From NCBI GenBank assembly GCA_963824595.1, contig CAWGPY010000005.1, positions 1 to 64,000 of the forward strand: DNA of 64,000 nucleotides. The letters are read 5' to 3'. The DNA comes from Cybelea sp963824595. Lineage in GTDB: Bacteria > Vulcanimicrobiota > Vulcanimicrobiia > Vulcanimicrobiales > Vulcanimicrobiaceae. The notes below the pieces were generated by a model. That model was not told the DNA's origin, made no database searches, and saw nothing but the letters and a program-made list of their open reading frames with translations. Below, piece by piece: positions 42,979 to 52,099 of this stretch (position 1 is the stretch's first letter; each line of letters begins with the position of its first letter). A program made the position numbers and the translations under genes.

Positions 42979-45561
42979 ATGGGGATTTCCCTCGCTCGCG
43001 CACGCGCGTCGTGCGTACCAATTACCGTCGCCGTCGCGCTCTTTCTTTCCGGTTTCGGTTTCGCGCAGGCGCAAGCGACGATCGACGTTGCCGGTTCGGT
43101 CACCGCGAACGACGGCACGCCCATCGCAGGCGCCACGATCGTTCTCTCGTCGCCCGGCACGTCGCGTCGCGCGGTCAGCGACGCGCGCGGCAGCTTCGTC
43201 TTCAAGAGCCTGCCGGGCGGCACGTACGCGCTCGCCGCGTCGGCAGCCGGGTACGAGTCGATCTCGCAGAGCACGGTGACGCTCGACCCGAACAACACGC
43301 TGCTCTCGATCTCGCTCTCGCCCGCGACCACCAACTCGCTGACGGTCATCGGCGAAGTGCGGGCCTCGACGGGCGAGACCGTCTCGACGTCGTCCGCGCC
43401 GACGGCTACGCTCGACGCGCAGAAAGCGGCCGCCGCGGGTGTGCCGTCCGTCGGGCCGATGATCTGGAGCCAGCTCTCGACGACGCCCGTCCTGCCGCTC
43501 GGCGGCGGAAGCAACGCGACGCAGACGTTCGCGGTGCGCGGACCGGACCCCACGGAGACGCTCGTTGACATCGACGGCCACCCCGTCAACAACGGGACAA
43601 CGGGCGACTTCGATCTCTCGCTCGTCGACCCGGCGGCGCTGCAAGACGTGCAGCTCGTCTACGGCATCTCGCCCTCGTCGCTCATCGGGCCCAACACGAT
43701 CGGCGGCGGTATCAACATCGTCACGCTGCAGCCTACGACCACGCCGCATTCGCTGCTGCGAATTTTCGGCGGCTCGTACGGTACGTTCGGTTCGACCGTG
43801 CAGAGCACGGGCAGCGACGGCCGCTTTGGCTATGCGTTTTCGGCGCACGGCGTCACCGCGAACGGGTCGGTGAACCAAACGATTCTTGCGCCGCTCCCCA
43901 ACGGCGATCCCGACGACCAGGTTCCGCAGTTCGTCGGCAGCGGTTCCTACGGCAACTCGCTTCTCACGAAGCTGCGCTATCAGCTGGGCGGGCCCAACGG
44001 CTACGGCTACCTGCAGGTCAACTTCCGCAACCAGAACGTCTTCAAAGACGATTCCGCGCTGCTCACCAACTTCACCCCGCCCGGATTCGCGGGCGGAGGA
44101 GGCGACGACGCCATTCGACGGTCGGAGGGAGTGTCGCCGCTGGACGGTGCCGCCGACGCCGGCACCTTTCAAAGCTTCGCCGGCACGACGCTGGCCGCGC
44201 ATCAATCCAACTACGGGTTCGACGCGCAGGTGCCGCTCGGAGATCAGCTCACCAACGGGGCGCCGGCCAACGTGCTGCTCTACAGCCACCTCACGAGCCT
44301 GGCCGCGCAATCGGTCGGCGGCCCCGGCGCGCAGACGCAGCCGTACCTCTACGACCAGCGCGACCTGCTCGGCGACGACTGGCTGGAGCTCGACCATCAC
44401 TTCACCAAGGGCACGCTCTCGCTGAAGTACGATCTCTATACTGAGAGCCTGACGACTAACTTCGTGCAGGGTCAGGTGATCGTCGACGGCGTTCCGATCG
44501 GGCCGCCGATCGGCCCCGGAGTGCCCGTTCTCACCCCAATGTCGGCCCTAACCAACGCGGGACTCCTGCCGCTCGCCGACGGGCCGCCGATTCAGAATCT
44601 CGCATTGTCGCAAACGCAGCGGTCGGCCGTGCTGCGATACACCGGCGACCCGTCGAGCCATTGGCATTTCGCCGCCGCCGCCTACTACAGCGACGACAGC
44701 ACCTTCGGCACGAGCTTCGATCCGCGCGCGGGCCTCACATGGACCCCGACGGGCAACACGGCCGTCCGTTTCTCGCTAGGCACCACGTACCAAACGCCGC
44801 AGCTCTCCGAGCTCGTCGTTCCCCCGCCCAGCGAACGCGTTCCGATCGGCGGCGTGATATTCATCGGCAACCCGGACCTCAAGCCCGACTTCGCCACCGA
44901 CTATGACCTCGGCGCCGAGCAGATCTTCGGCGGACACGGCCACGCGCTCAAGCTCTCGGGCGATCTCTACCAGACGAACCTGCGATCGCCCGCGGCGCAG
45001 CTCGAGGTCGACCCGATCCCGCACTGCCAGACCAAACGCAAGCCGGTCCCCTGCCCGATCAGCATGCCGGTGAACGCGGGTAACGGCATCTACCGCGGGA
45101 TCGATCTACATGCCGATCAGCAGCTCGGAGGAAACGCCCACGTGCTCGCGGGTTGGGACGTGGACAGCTCCTACCTGACGGTGATCCCGGATTCGATCCA
45201 AGACGGCACGTTGGTCGTCGGCGAACAGACGCTCGGGCAGCCGCTGCACAAGGCGTACGTTGCGGTGGTGAACGAACCGCAGCAGGGCCTCGCGTACGGC
45301 GCGCGCCTGAACTACGAGGGCTTCTACAACGAGCTCAACCGCTCGCCGTACGCCACGCTGGATGCCCACGTCGCCTACCGGAATGCCGGCTTCGAGTACG
45401 GGCTCTACGGAACGAACCTGACCAACGTCTACGCCGATCCGTTCACCGTCGTCGGCGGCGGCGTTCTCTACGGCACGGTGCCGGGCAATCCGATGATCAC
45501 GCCCAACGCATTCGTGCTGCAAGGAGCGCAAGTGAACTTCGTCCTCACCCGGGCGTTCTAA
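42979..45561 (+). CDS. TonB-dependent outer-membrane receptor with carboxypeptidase-like N-terminal domain
   Basis: 860 residues. A signal peptide is followed by a CarboxypepD_reg-like beta sandwich (IDVAGSVTANDGTPIAGATIVLSS...GGTYALAASAAGYES), a plug domain with AVRGPDPTETLVDIDGHPV and IGGGINIVT, and a beta barrel ending in the terminal phenylalanine FVLTRAF. ATG has AGGAG upstream. Imports a ligand across the outer membrane; the CarboxypepD type is common for glycan or peptide uptake. A hairpin separates it from the convergent GNAT gene. Possible entry route for the amino sugars handled downstream, by inference. Confidence 0.85.
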   Translation: MGISLARARASCVPITVAVALFLSGFGFAQAQATIDVAGSVTANDGTPIAGATIVLSSPGTSRRAVSDARGSFVFKSLPGGTYALAASAAGYESISQSTVTLDPNNTLLSISLSPATTNSLTVIGEVRASTGETVSTSSAPTATLDAQKAAAAGVPSVGPMIWSQLSTTPVLPLGGGSNATQTFAVRGPDPTETLVDIDGHPVNNGTTGDFDLSLVDPAALQDVQLVYGISPSSLIGPNTIGGGINIVTLQPTTTPHSLLRIFGGSYGTFGSTVQSTGSDGRFGYAFSAHGVTANGSVNQTILAPLPNGDPDDQVPQFVGSGSYGNSLLTKLRYQLGGPNGYGYLQVNFRNQNVFKDDSALLTNFTPPGFAGGGGDDAIRRSEGVSPLDGAADAGTFQSFAGTTLAAHQSNYGFDAQVPLGDQLTNGAPANVLLYSHLTSLAAQSVGGPGAQTQPYLYDQRDLLGDDWLELDHHFTKGTLSLKYDLYTESLTTNFVQGQVIVDGVPIGPPIGPGVPVLTPMSALTNAGLLPLADGPPIQNLALSQTQRSAVLRYTGDPSSHWHFAAAAYYSDDSTFGTSFDPRAGLTWTPTGNTAVRFSLGTTYQTPQLSELVVPPPSERVPIGGVIFIGNPDLKPDFATDYDLGAEQIFGGHGHALKLSGDLYQTNLRSPAAQLEVDPIPHCQTKRKPVPCPISMPVNAGNGIYRGIDLHADQQLGGNAHVLAGWDVDSSYLTVIPDSIQDGTLVVGEQTLGQPLHKAYVAVVNEPQQGLAYGARLNYEGFYNELNRSPYATLDAHVAYRNAGFEYGLYGTNLTNVYADPFTVVGGGVLYGTVPGNPMITPNAFVLQGAQVNFVLTRAF

Positions 45562-45585
45562 GGCGTCCATCAGCGTCTCATCTTG

Positions 45586-45614
45586 CCGGCGCTCGTCTGG
45601 GGGGCGAGCGCCGG
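45586..45614. terminator. hairpin between convergent genes
   Basis: Ten perfect pairs (CCGGCGCTCG with CGAGCGCCGG) around a nine-base loop, 25 bases past the TonB receptor stop and 36 bases before the GNAT gene's 3' end. No T run. Confidence 0.6.
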
Positions 45615-45649
45615 TGGGGCACGCACGAATCGTTACGCCCGCGGGCGTG

Positions 45650-46462
45650 CTAAAACAGGATCGTCTGAAAGTCGGCCACGTGCTCGAAGCCGACCCGGGT
45701 ATAGAGCGCGATTGCGGCCGCGTTGAAGTCGTTGACGTAGAGCGAGAGCGTCGGCGTCGCGTCGAGCAGGCGATCGCAGATCGCGGCGAGCGCCGCCGTC
45801 GCCAGTCCGCGGCCGCGCAGTTCGGGCGGCGTCCAGATGCCCTGCAGCTGCAGGGTCTGCTCGCTCGAGGGGCCGATGTGGCAGAAGAAGCAGAGCCTGC
45901 CGTCGTCGGTGCCGACCCACCACAGCCGGCGTTCGATCATCTGACGGATGCCGGCGGTGAAATCCGTCGAGCCGCGGCGCGGATCGTACTCGAGCTCCTG
46001 CCGCACCATCTCGGCGGAGCCGTCGGCGACCGCGCCCCACTCCTCGATCTTCGCCGAACGCACGAGCACGCGGCGCCCGACCGGGCGAAGACGTTCGCGG
46101 TCGATCGCCATCACGAGCTGGCGGTCGCGCACGATTCGCGGCGGCAGGTGCCAGGATCGCACGATTTCCCAGAAGGCGCGAACCGTCGCGCGCTCGCCGA
46201 CGATCATACGCTCGCCGCGGTGGCGCTTGGCGTACTCGCCGAACGCCGGCAGCGCCGCGGGCTCGGCGGCGATCACGAGCTGGCGTCCGCAGTAGACGAC
46301 GCCGGTGACGGCATTGCCGTCGACCGCGACCGCCACGTTGCGGCGCGTATCGGGCGGCCGGTCGTGCAGCACGACGTGGCTGAGGAAGACGTTTTCGTAC
46401 GGCGCCCGCGCCAGATATTCGAGCGCGCGGGCCTGCATCGCCGGCGAGACCGGCTGAATCAT
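45650..46462 (-). CDS. GNAT acetyltransferase with DUF4081-type N-terminal domain
   Basis: 270 residues from the ATG at 46462. The N-terminal half (ALEYLARAPYENVFLSHVVL, GVVYCGRQLVIAAEPAALPAF) is the DUF4081 lead domain; the C-terminal half has the GNAT acetyl-CoA loop ELRGRGLATAALAAICD and LYVNDFNAAAIALYTRVGFEHV. It acetylates an unknown amine. The start overlaps the stop of the RskA-like gene (ATGA), so the pair is coupled. Confidence 0.82.
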   Translation of the reverse strand: MIQPVSPAMQARALEYLARAPYENVFLSHVVLHDRPPDTRRNVAVAVDGNAVTGVVYCGRQLVIAAEPAALPAFGEYAKRHRGERMIVGERATVRAFWEIVRSWHLPPRIVRDRQLVMAIDRERLRPVGRRVLVRSAKIEEWGAVADGSAEMVRQELEYDPRRGSTDFTAGIRQMIERRLWWVGTDDGRLCFFCHIGPSSEQTLQLQGIWTPPELRGRGLATAALAAICDRLLDATPTLSLYVNDFNAAAIALYTRVGFEHVADFQTILF

Positions 46463-47034
46463 TGCGCGTGCAGCGCCACGCTCATCAACGCCTTGCCGGT
46501 GGGATCCTTGCTGCCGCCTTCGGGCTCGAGCGTCACGGAGACGACCGCGGTGGAACGCGCGTCGGCGGCGAGAACGACCAATGCGATGCCGCGCGCGTCG
46601 GGCAGAAACGACGCCGACGGCAGTTCCTTCGGCGATCCCAATGCGACCGTCCACGCCTGATACACCTTGCCGCGCGGCGGCTGGGGCAGGTCGCGCAGCG
46701 CGAGATAAATGCGGCCGCCGCCGGCGACGGCTTCGCCGTCGCCGATCCGGTAGCGCTGAGCGTGGCTATCGAGCATTTCGAAGAGTGCCATGCGTTCGTT
46801 CACGAGGCTCCGGGCGAGCGCCGCCGACCGCTCGGAGAGCGTCGCGCGCTCGCGCTGCTCCTGCTTGAGCTGGCCGAGCAGCGAGATGTTGGCGATCGAC
46901 GACACCAGCGCGATCGCGAAGCAGGCCGCCGCAACCAGATACGCGGGCCAGGCCGTTGCGTGCTTCACCTGTACGTATCTTCCCAGGGCGAGTTCGAGGC
47001 CCTCCGGCGGGCCGTGTCGTACCTGTGCCGCCAT
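46459..47034 (-). CDS. RskA-type anti-sigma factor domain protein, short form
   Basis: Up to 191 residues. One membrane helix (WPAYLVAAACFAIALVSSI), a coiled coil (LKQEQRERATLSERSAAL) and the periplasmic RskA domain (DGEAVAGGGRIYLALRDLPQPPRGKVYQAWTV, VVSVTLEPEGG). The usual N-terminal zinc-finger sigma-binding domain is missing. The ATG at 47034 overlaps the start codon of the gene on the other strand, so a GTG at 46968, giving a protein that begins just before the helix, is an alternative. No sigma-factor gene is adjacent. Confidence 0.72.
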   Translation of the reverse strand: MAAQVRHGPPEGLELALGRYVQVKHATAWPAYLVAAACFAIALVSSIANISLLGQLKQEQRERATLSERSAALARSLVNERMALFEMLDSHAQRYRIGDGEAVAGGGRIYLALRDLPQPPRGKVYQAWTVALGSPKELPSASFLPDARGIALVVLAADARSTAVVSVTLEPEGGSKDPTGKALMSVALHAQ

Positions 47035-47434
47035 GGAGCCGCTGGAGCAGCTGCGCGAACGAATAAGCGGGTTCCCGGGTTACGACAATCACCTCGACCG
47101 GCGGCGTTCCGACGAGTACGTGCGCTCGTATCTGGGCGAGGCGCTCGCCGAAATGGGGGCGCGCTGCGCCCTGTCGCCGGACGTGCAAGCGCGCCTCGAC
47201 GCGCTGCTTCTGCGCGTCGGGTTCGCAGATCCGCGCGCGTTCAGCAATCACGACGGCGCGGCGGAATCGAACGACGGTGGCGAGGTCGCCGTCGAGGACG
47301 TGGCCACGCTCGACGTCGCCAACCGAGCGGCCGACGTGGACTGCGCGTCGGCGGCGGGCTACTTCGACGAGGTGTCCGCGATGCTCGACGGCCGCGATGC
47401 GGCGTTGAGAGCGGCCGCAGCGGCCACGCCGTAA
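47033..47434 (+). CDS. hypothetical protein of 133 residues
   Basis: Starts MEPLEQLRERISGFPGYDNHLDRRRSDEYVRSYLGEALAEM and continues as a helical, acidic protein. The first half looks like a conserved soluble domain (GYDNHLDRR...VRSYLGE is reminiscent of small DUF proteins) but I cannot name it. Divergent from the RskA-like gene with overlapping start codons, and six bases before the GH20 start, so probably the first gene of that operon. Confidence 0.6.
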   Translation: MEPLEQLRERISGFPGYDNHLDRRRSDEYVRSYLGEALAEMGARCALSPDVQARLDALLLRVGFADPRAFSNHDGAAESNDGGEVAVEDVATLDVANRAADVDCASAAGYFDEVSAMLDGRDAALRAAAAATP

Positions 47435-47439
47435 CCGCG

Positions 47440-49383
47440 TTGACGCCGCTCTTCGCAATCGCCGCGGCGTCGCTGCATCTCGTTCCCCTCCCCACATCCG
47501 TCGACGTGGTGCCGTGCGGCGCGCGCGGTATGCCGGTGCCCGTCACCGTCGGCGCGACCTTCGATCCGGCGGCGCGGGAACTCGTGGGCGAACGTTGGAG
47601 CGCGTTGCGCATCGGGAAGCTGCGCTCGTCGCCGTCACCCGCCGTCGTCGTACGCCGCGACGCGTCGTTGCCGGCGCAGGGGTACCGGCTGACGTCGGCC
47701 GGCGGCCGCATAACGATCGCCAGTGCCGACGACGCCGGCGCATTCTACGCCGCGATGACGCTCGCGCAGCTTCCGGTGCGCGCGAACGGCACGTGGGCGA
47801 TGCCGTGCGTTCGCATCGAGGACCGGCCCGCGCTGCGCTGGCGCGTGCTCTCCGACGACGTGTCGCGCGGGCCGCTGCCGACGATGCGCTACTTCGAAGA
47901 GCGCATCAGGACGATCGCCGCGTTCAAGATGAACGGCTACTCGCCGTACATGGAGCACGTGTTCGTCAGCCCGACCGACCCGCTGCCGGCGCCGCTCGAC
48001 GGCATCACGCCGAGCCAGCTGCGCGACCTGACGCGGTACGCGGCGCGTTTCCACGTCGCGCTGATTCCCGAGCAGCAAAGTTTCGCACACATGCACAACA
48101 CGCTGCGCGTCGAGCGCTACGCCGGCGCGGCCGAGTTGCCGCACGGGTTCCTGCTCGCGCCCAACGTCGCTCTCTCGCAAGAGTATCTCGCGCGCATCGT
48201 CGGGCAGGAGCTCGCGGCGGTCGGGCGCCCGCCGTTCTTTCACATTGGATCCGACGAGACCGCGACGCTCGGCCTCGGGCGGACGCGGGACTACGTTGCC
48301 CAGCGCGGACGATCGCAAGCATACGCCGACCACATCGTCGCGATGAATCGCCTCATCGCGCCGTCCGGGGCGCGCCTGATGCTTTGGGACGACGGTATTC
48401 AGAGCGATCCCGGAATCCTGCGGCTGATTCCGCGCGGCGCGGTGGTCGTCAACTGGCACTACGGCGCAGAGGCCACGTTCGAGCCTTACATTCAGACGAT
48501 CGCGCGCGGCGGCTTCGAGCAGATGGTCGCGCCGGGCTCGAGCAACTGGAACGAAATCTTTCCCAACCTCGACGTGGCGCTCGCGAACGAACGGCGCTTC
48601 ATCGGCCAGGGAAAGGCCGCGCGCGTGCTGGGCTTGTTTCAAACCGTCTGGCACGACGACGGCGAGACGCTCTACGAGGCGACGTGGTATCCGGTCATCT
48701 ACGCGGCCGCAGCGGCGTGGGAGGGCGGCGACGTGCCGCCCGAGCGCTTCGCCGCCGATTTTCCGTTCGCGTTCTTCGGCGCCGGCGATCCGTCGCTTAG
48801 CGCCGACGCGCTGCGCCTCGCCGCGGTGCTGCGGCTGCTCGAGCCGCGCAACGCTTCGTACGGCCAGACCGACGCGCTGTTTTGGGCCGGCGCGTTCGAT
48901 ACGGCGGCCGCGGCGCAGGTTGCCGATGGGGATCTGAGCCGCGCGCGCCGCGAGGCCGAGGCGGTCGAGGAGGACCGCTATTTCAATGCGCCGCCGCTGC
49001 ACGCAAACGCGGCGTTCGTGATGTTCCTCGCGGCCCGGCGCTACGACGCCCTGGCGCGGAAACTCCAGATCGGCGCCGAGGTGCGCGCGATGTACGCCGA
49101 CGCCCTGGCGCACGCCGGGACGGATCGCGACCGCACGCTCCGCGATCTCTTCTGGTGCCGCTACTGGATGTGGGAGCTGCGCGACACCTTCGAAGACGTC
49201 GCTCCGCTCTACGAGCGCGCCTGGCGCTACGAGAGCCGCGACGGACACCTCGCGAGCAACCTCGAGCGCTACCATCTCGCCGCACAGCAGGCGATCGAAT
49301 ACGCCGACGCGTTCTACGGCGTCACGCGGCAATACGTGCAGAGCGGCTCGCTGCCGCCGCTGGCCGGCATCGTCTCGCCGTGA
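47440..49383 (+). CDS. family 20 beta-N-acetylhexosaminidase
   Basis: 647 residues from the TTG at 47440, whose next residues form a short signal-like stretch (TPLFAIAAASLHLVP). A GH20b-like N-terminal domain (QGYRLTSAGGRITIASADDAGAFYAAMTLAQL) precedes the catalytic barrel: RWRVLSDDVSRGPLPT, NGYSPYMEHVF, LIPEQQSF and the catalytic Asp-Glu pair in HIGSDET near residue 272, then MLWDDG and NWHYG. It releases N-acetylglucosamine/galactosamine from glycans. Its stop overlaps the permease start (GTGA). Confidence 0.85.
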   Translation: MTPLFAIAAASLHLVPLPTSVDVVPCGARGMPVPVTVGATFDPAARELVGERWSALRIGKLRSSPSPAVVVRRDASLPAQGYRLTSAGGRITIASADDAGAFYAAMTLAQLPVRANGTWAMPCVRIEDRPALRWRVLSDDVSRGPLPTMRYFEERIRTIAAFKMNGYSPYMEHVFVSPTDPLPAPLDGITPSQLRDLTRYAARFHVALIPEQQSFAHMHNTLRVERYAGAAELPHGFLLAPNVALSQEYLARIVGQELAAVGRPPFFHIGSDETATLGLGRTRDYVAQRGRSQAYADHIVAMNRLIAPSGARLMLWDDGIQSDPGILRLIPRGAVVVNWHYGAEATFEPYIQTIARGGFEQMVAPGSSNWNEIFPNLDVALANERRFIGQGKAARVLGLFQTVWHDDGETLYEATWYPVIYAAAAAWEGGDVPPERFAADFPFAFFGAGDPSLSADALRLAAVLRLLEPRNASYGQTDALFWAGAFDTAAAAQVADGDLSRARREAEAVEEDRYFNAPPLHANAAFVMFLAARRYDALARKLQIGAEVRAMYADALAHAGTDRDRTLRDLFWCRYWMWELRDTFEDVAPLYERAWRYESRDGHLASNLERYHLAAQQAIEYADAFYGVTRQYVQSGSLPPLAGIVSP

Positions 49384-51374
49384 CCGCAGCGCTGATCCTC
49401 CTGGTCTTCGCGTTCTTCGCGGTGCTGATGTATCTGCGTGCGATGCCGGCGCTGGTCGCCGTGCCCGTGATGGCCCTCGTCATGGCGCTGGCCGCGGGGG
49501 TTCCCGCCGCGCGACTGGGCGGAATCGTAACCGGGGGCGCGGCGAGCCTTGCCCCGTTCTACGTGGCGGTGATCTTCGGCGCGCTCCTCGGCCGCGTGAC
49601 GATCGAGACCGGCATCGCGCGCGCCATCGTGAACCTCGCGGCGGAGTACGGCGGCGAGCGGCCGATGGCGCTCTCGCTGGGGCTGTGCGCGATCGTCGCG
49701 CTGCTCTTCACCGCGCTCTCGGGGCTCGGCGGCATCATCATGGTGGGGTCGATCGTGCTGCCGATCATGATGACGGCCGGAGTTTCCCGCACCATCGCCG
49801 CCACGCTGTTCCTGATGAGCTTCGCGTTCGGCTACATCTTCAACATCGCCAACTGGACGTTCTACACGACCTACTTCGGCGTCTCGCGCGAGCAGCTGTT
49901 CCGGTATTCGATCGTGCTCGGTCTGCTCGACGCGCTGGCGCTGCTGATCTACGCCGCCGTGTCGTTCGCGCGCGATCGCGGCTACGCGACGTGGGCGGTG
50001 CGCGCCGAGCCCGGCGAGCGCCCGCGCGTGCCCGCAATCGCGCTGATCACGCCGTTGCTGCCGCTCGCGTTCTACTACGCGCTGAAAATGGACGCCGCAC
50101 CGGCCTTTCTGGTTGCCGCGGCGTACGGCGTGGTCGTCACGCGGCCCAGCGAGGCGGTGCAGCGGCTGGTGGCCGCCGCCATTCGCGGTTTCGAGGACGT
50201 CGCGCCGGCGGTGCTGCTGTTCATGGGCATCGGCATGCTGCTCGTCGCGACAAAGGAGCCGCAGTTCGCCGCCGCGCTGCGGCCGCTCGCGGGCGCCTGG
50301 CTGCGAAACCCCATCGCCTACGTGCTGCTCTTCGGCGTCGCGAGCCCGCTCGTGCTCTATCGCGGACCGCTCAATCCGTTCGGTGTGGGCATCGCGATCT
50401 TCACGGCGATGCTCGCGGCCAACGTGCTGCCGCCGGTCGTGCTGGCCGCCGCGATCATGGCCGTCGTGCAGGTGCAGAACGTTTGCGACCCCACGAATAC
50501 CGCGAACGTGTGGGTCGCGAACTTCACCGGCGTGCGAATCGACACGATCACGAAGCGCACGCTGCCGTATCAGACGGCGGTAGCCGTCGCGGCGACGCTC
50601 GCGGTCGTGCTGTTTTCACCGGCGCTGTTCGGCGCGCGAGCGTTCGCGCACGCGGCGGGTGCGGCCGTCGCCGGCGAGTTGTTCCCGGGCCTCTACGCGC
50701 CGGAGTCGGCGCGCAATCGCATCGCAATCGACGACGACGGCAGCGCCCTCGGGCGCGCGGCCGCCGACGCGGCAGCCGCGGCGCTGGCCGGCGGCGCCTG
50801 GCAGACGATGCGCCTGCACGACGATCCGAACGCGAGCGACTGCACGAACAAGCGCTACGCGGCCTACGTGCAGGTCGGCGCGTCAACCTTCGCGCTGCTC
50901 GAGGGCACCGACCTCGACGTCGGATTGCGGCTGCAAGACTGCGGCGGGTGGATCGTGACCGAATGGCACAACCACCGCGTCGTCGCGCCGCCGCCGACGC
51001 AGGACGAGGCGCGCGCTCTCGCGCTCGACGGGGTGGCGCGGCTGCGCGGCTGGGCCACGGCGCAGCCCACGCGCAGCGCCGGCCTCTTCGCCGAGGGGCT
51101 CGCCGCAAGCCCGGGCGACAAGCCGACCTACTACTACGCGTTCTTCAAGAGCGTCGACGGCAATCTGCGCGCCTACGTGCGCGCGGGCGGACCTGCCTAC
51201 GCCGCGGGCCTGCGCTCGGGCGACATCGTGGAGAACATCGACGGCCAGCCGTGGTGGATGCTCGGAACGTATCAATCGCAGCGCCGTCCCTACGACGGAC
51301 GGCCGCACACGTTCGACGTGCTGCGCGACGGCAAGGCGCTGCAGATCCGCCTCGCCGTGCCGTTTACGGCATGA
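49380..51374 (+). CDS. permease fused to an extracytoplasmic PDZ-containing domain
   Basis: 664 residues. The first 430 residues hold about eleven hydrophobic segments in an ion-transporter-superfamily pattern (LVAVPVMALVMALAAGVP, FTALSGLGGIIMVGSIVLPIMM, FGYIFNIANWTFYTTYFG, QVQNVCDPTNTANVWVANFTG). The rest is a soluble domain: a helix-beta part with two cysteines, then a PDZ-like unit (YVRAGGPAYAAGLRSGDIVENIDGQPWW). I know of no standard family with this fusion. It is coupled to the hexosaminidase and methyltransferase genes and could import the sugar released or a related acid. Confidence 0.7.
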   Translation: MTAALILLVFAFFAVLMYLRAMPALVAVPVMALVMALAAGVPAARLGGIVTGGAASLAPFYVAVIFGALLGRVTIETGIARAIVNLAAEYGGERPMALSLGLCAIVALLFTALSGLGGIIMVGSIVLPIMMTAGVSRTIAATLFLMSFAFGYIFNIANWTFYTTYFGVSREQLFRYSIVLGLLDALALLIYAAVSFARDRGYATWAVRAEPGERPRVPAIALITPLLPLAFYYALKMDAAPAFLVAAAYGVVVTRPSEAVQRLVAAAIRGFEDVAPAVLLFMGIGMLLVATKEPQFAAALRPLAGAWLRNPIAYVLLFGVASPLVLYRGPLNPFGVGIAIFTAMLAANVLPPVVLAAAIMAVVQVQNVCDPTNTANVWVANFTGVRIDTITKRTLPYQTAVAVAATLAVVLFSPALFGARAFAHAAGAAVAGELFPGLYAPESARNRIAIDDDGSALGRAAADAAAAALAGGAWQTMRLHDDPNASDCTNKRYAAYVQVGASTFALLEGTDLDVGLRLQDCGGWIVTEWHNHRVVAPPPTQDEARALALDGVARLRGWATAQPTRSAGLFAEGLAASPGDKPTYYYAFFKSVDGNLRAYVRAGGPAYAAGLRSGDIVENIDGQPWWMLGTYQSQRRPYDGRPHTFDVLRDGKALQIRLAVPFTA

Positions 51375-52099
51375 ATCCGACCGGGCGATTCGGCGACCGG
51401 GCGCGCGCGTACGCGGCGTTTCGGCCGTCGTACCCTGCCCAGGCCATCGACGCGGCGCTCGACGGCCTCGGCGATGCGAGCGCGCTCGAGATCGCCGACG
51501 TCGGCGCGGGCACCGGCATCTCGGCGCGGCTCTTCGCCGATCGCGGGGTTGCGGTGATCGCCATCGAGCCCAACGCGCGGATGCGCGAAGCCGCGGAGCC
51601 GCACGCGCGGGTCGTCTGGCGCGACGGGACCGCGGAGCGCACGGGTTTGGCCGACGCGAGCGTCGACGCCGTCGTCGCGTGCCAGGCGTTTCACTGGTTC
51701 GCGACGCCCGCGGTGATGGGCGAGTTCCGCCGCGTCGCGCGCCGGCGAGCCGCGCTGCTGCAGTACGAGCGTCACGAACGCGACGAGTTCACGCGCGCCT
51801 ACGGCGACGTCGTGCGCGCGTACGCCACCGACGACACCGAGGCGCTGCGCGCGCGGGCGCTCGTGGCATTCGAGGCATTTTCCGGCGCGCGGGTCGCGCG
51901 CGCCGAACATCTCTCGCGCCAGACGCTCGATCGCGAGGCGATCGTCGGCCGCGCCGCGTCGTCGTCGTATCTGCCGTCGTCCGGGCCGGACGCGGACCGG
52001 CTGCAGCGCGATCTGCGCGCGCTCTTCGACCGCTACCAGCGCGAGGGCGCCGTCGAGCTCGTCACGGTCACGTACGTGCTGGTCGCCGACTGGCGATGA
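51371..52099 (+). CDS. SAM-dependent class I methyltransferase
   Basis: 242 residues. RFGDRARAYAAFRPSYPAQAI, IADVGAGTGISARLFADRG (SAM motif I), VIAIEPNARM (acidic loop) and VDAVVACQAFHWF are those of the Methyltransf_11 type. Small-molecule methyltransferase of unknown substrate. ATGA overlaps at both ends tie it to the neighbours. Confidence 0.82.
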   Translation: MNPTGRFGDRARAYAAFRPSYPAQAIDAALDGLGDASALEIADVGAGTGISARLFADRGVAVIAIEPNARMREAAEPHARVVWRDGTAERTGLADASVDAVVACQAFHWFATPAVMGEFRRVARRRAALLQYERHERDEFTRAYGDVVRAYATDDTEALRARALVAFEAFSGARVARAEHLSRQTLDREAIVGRAASSSYLPSSGPDADRLQRDLRALFDRYQREGAVELVTVTYVLVADWR

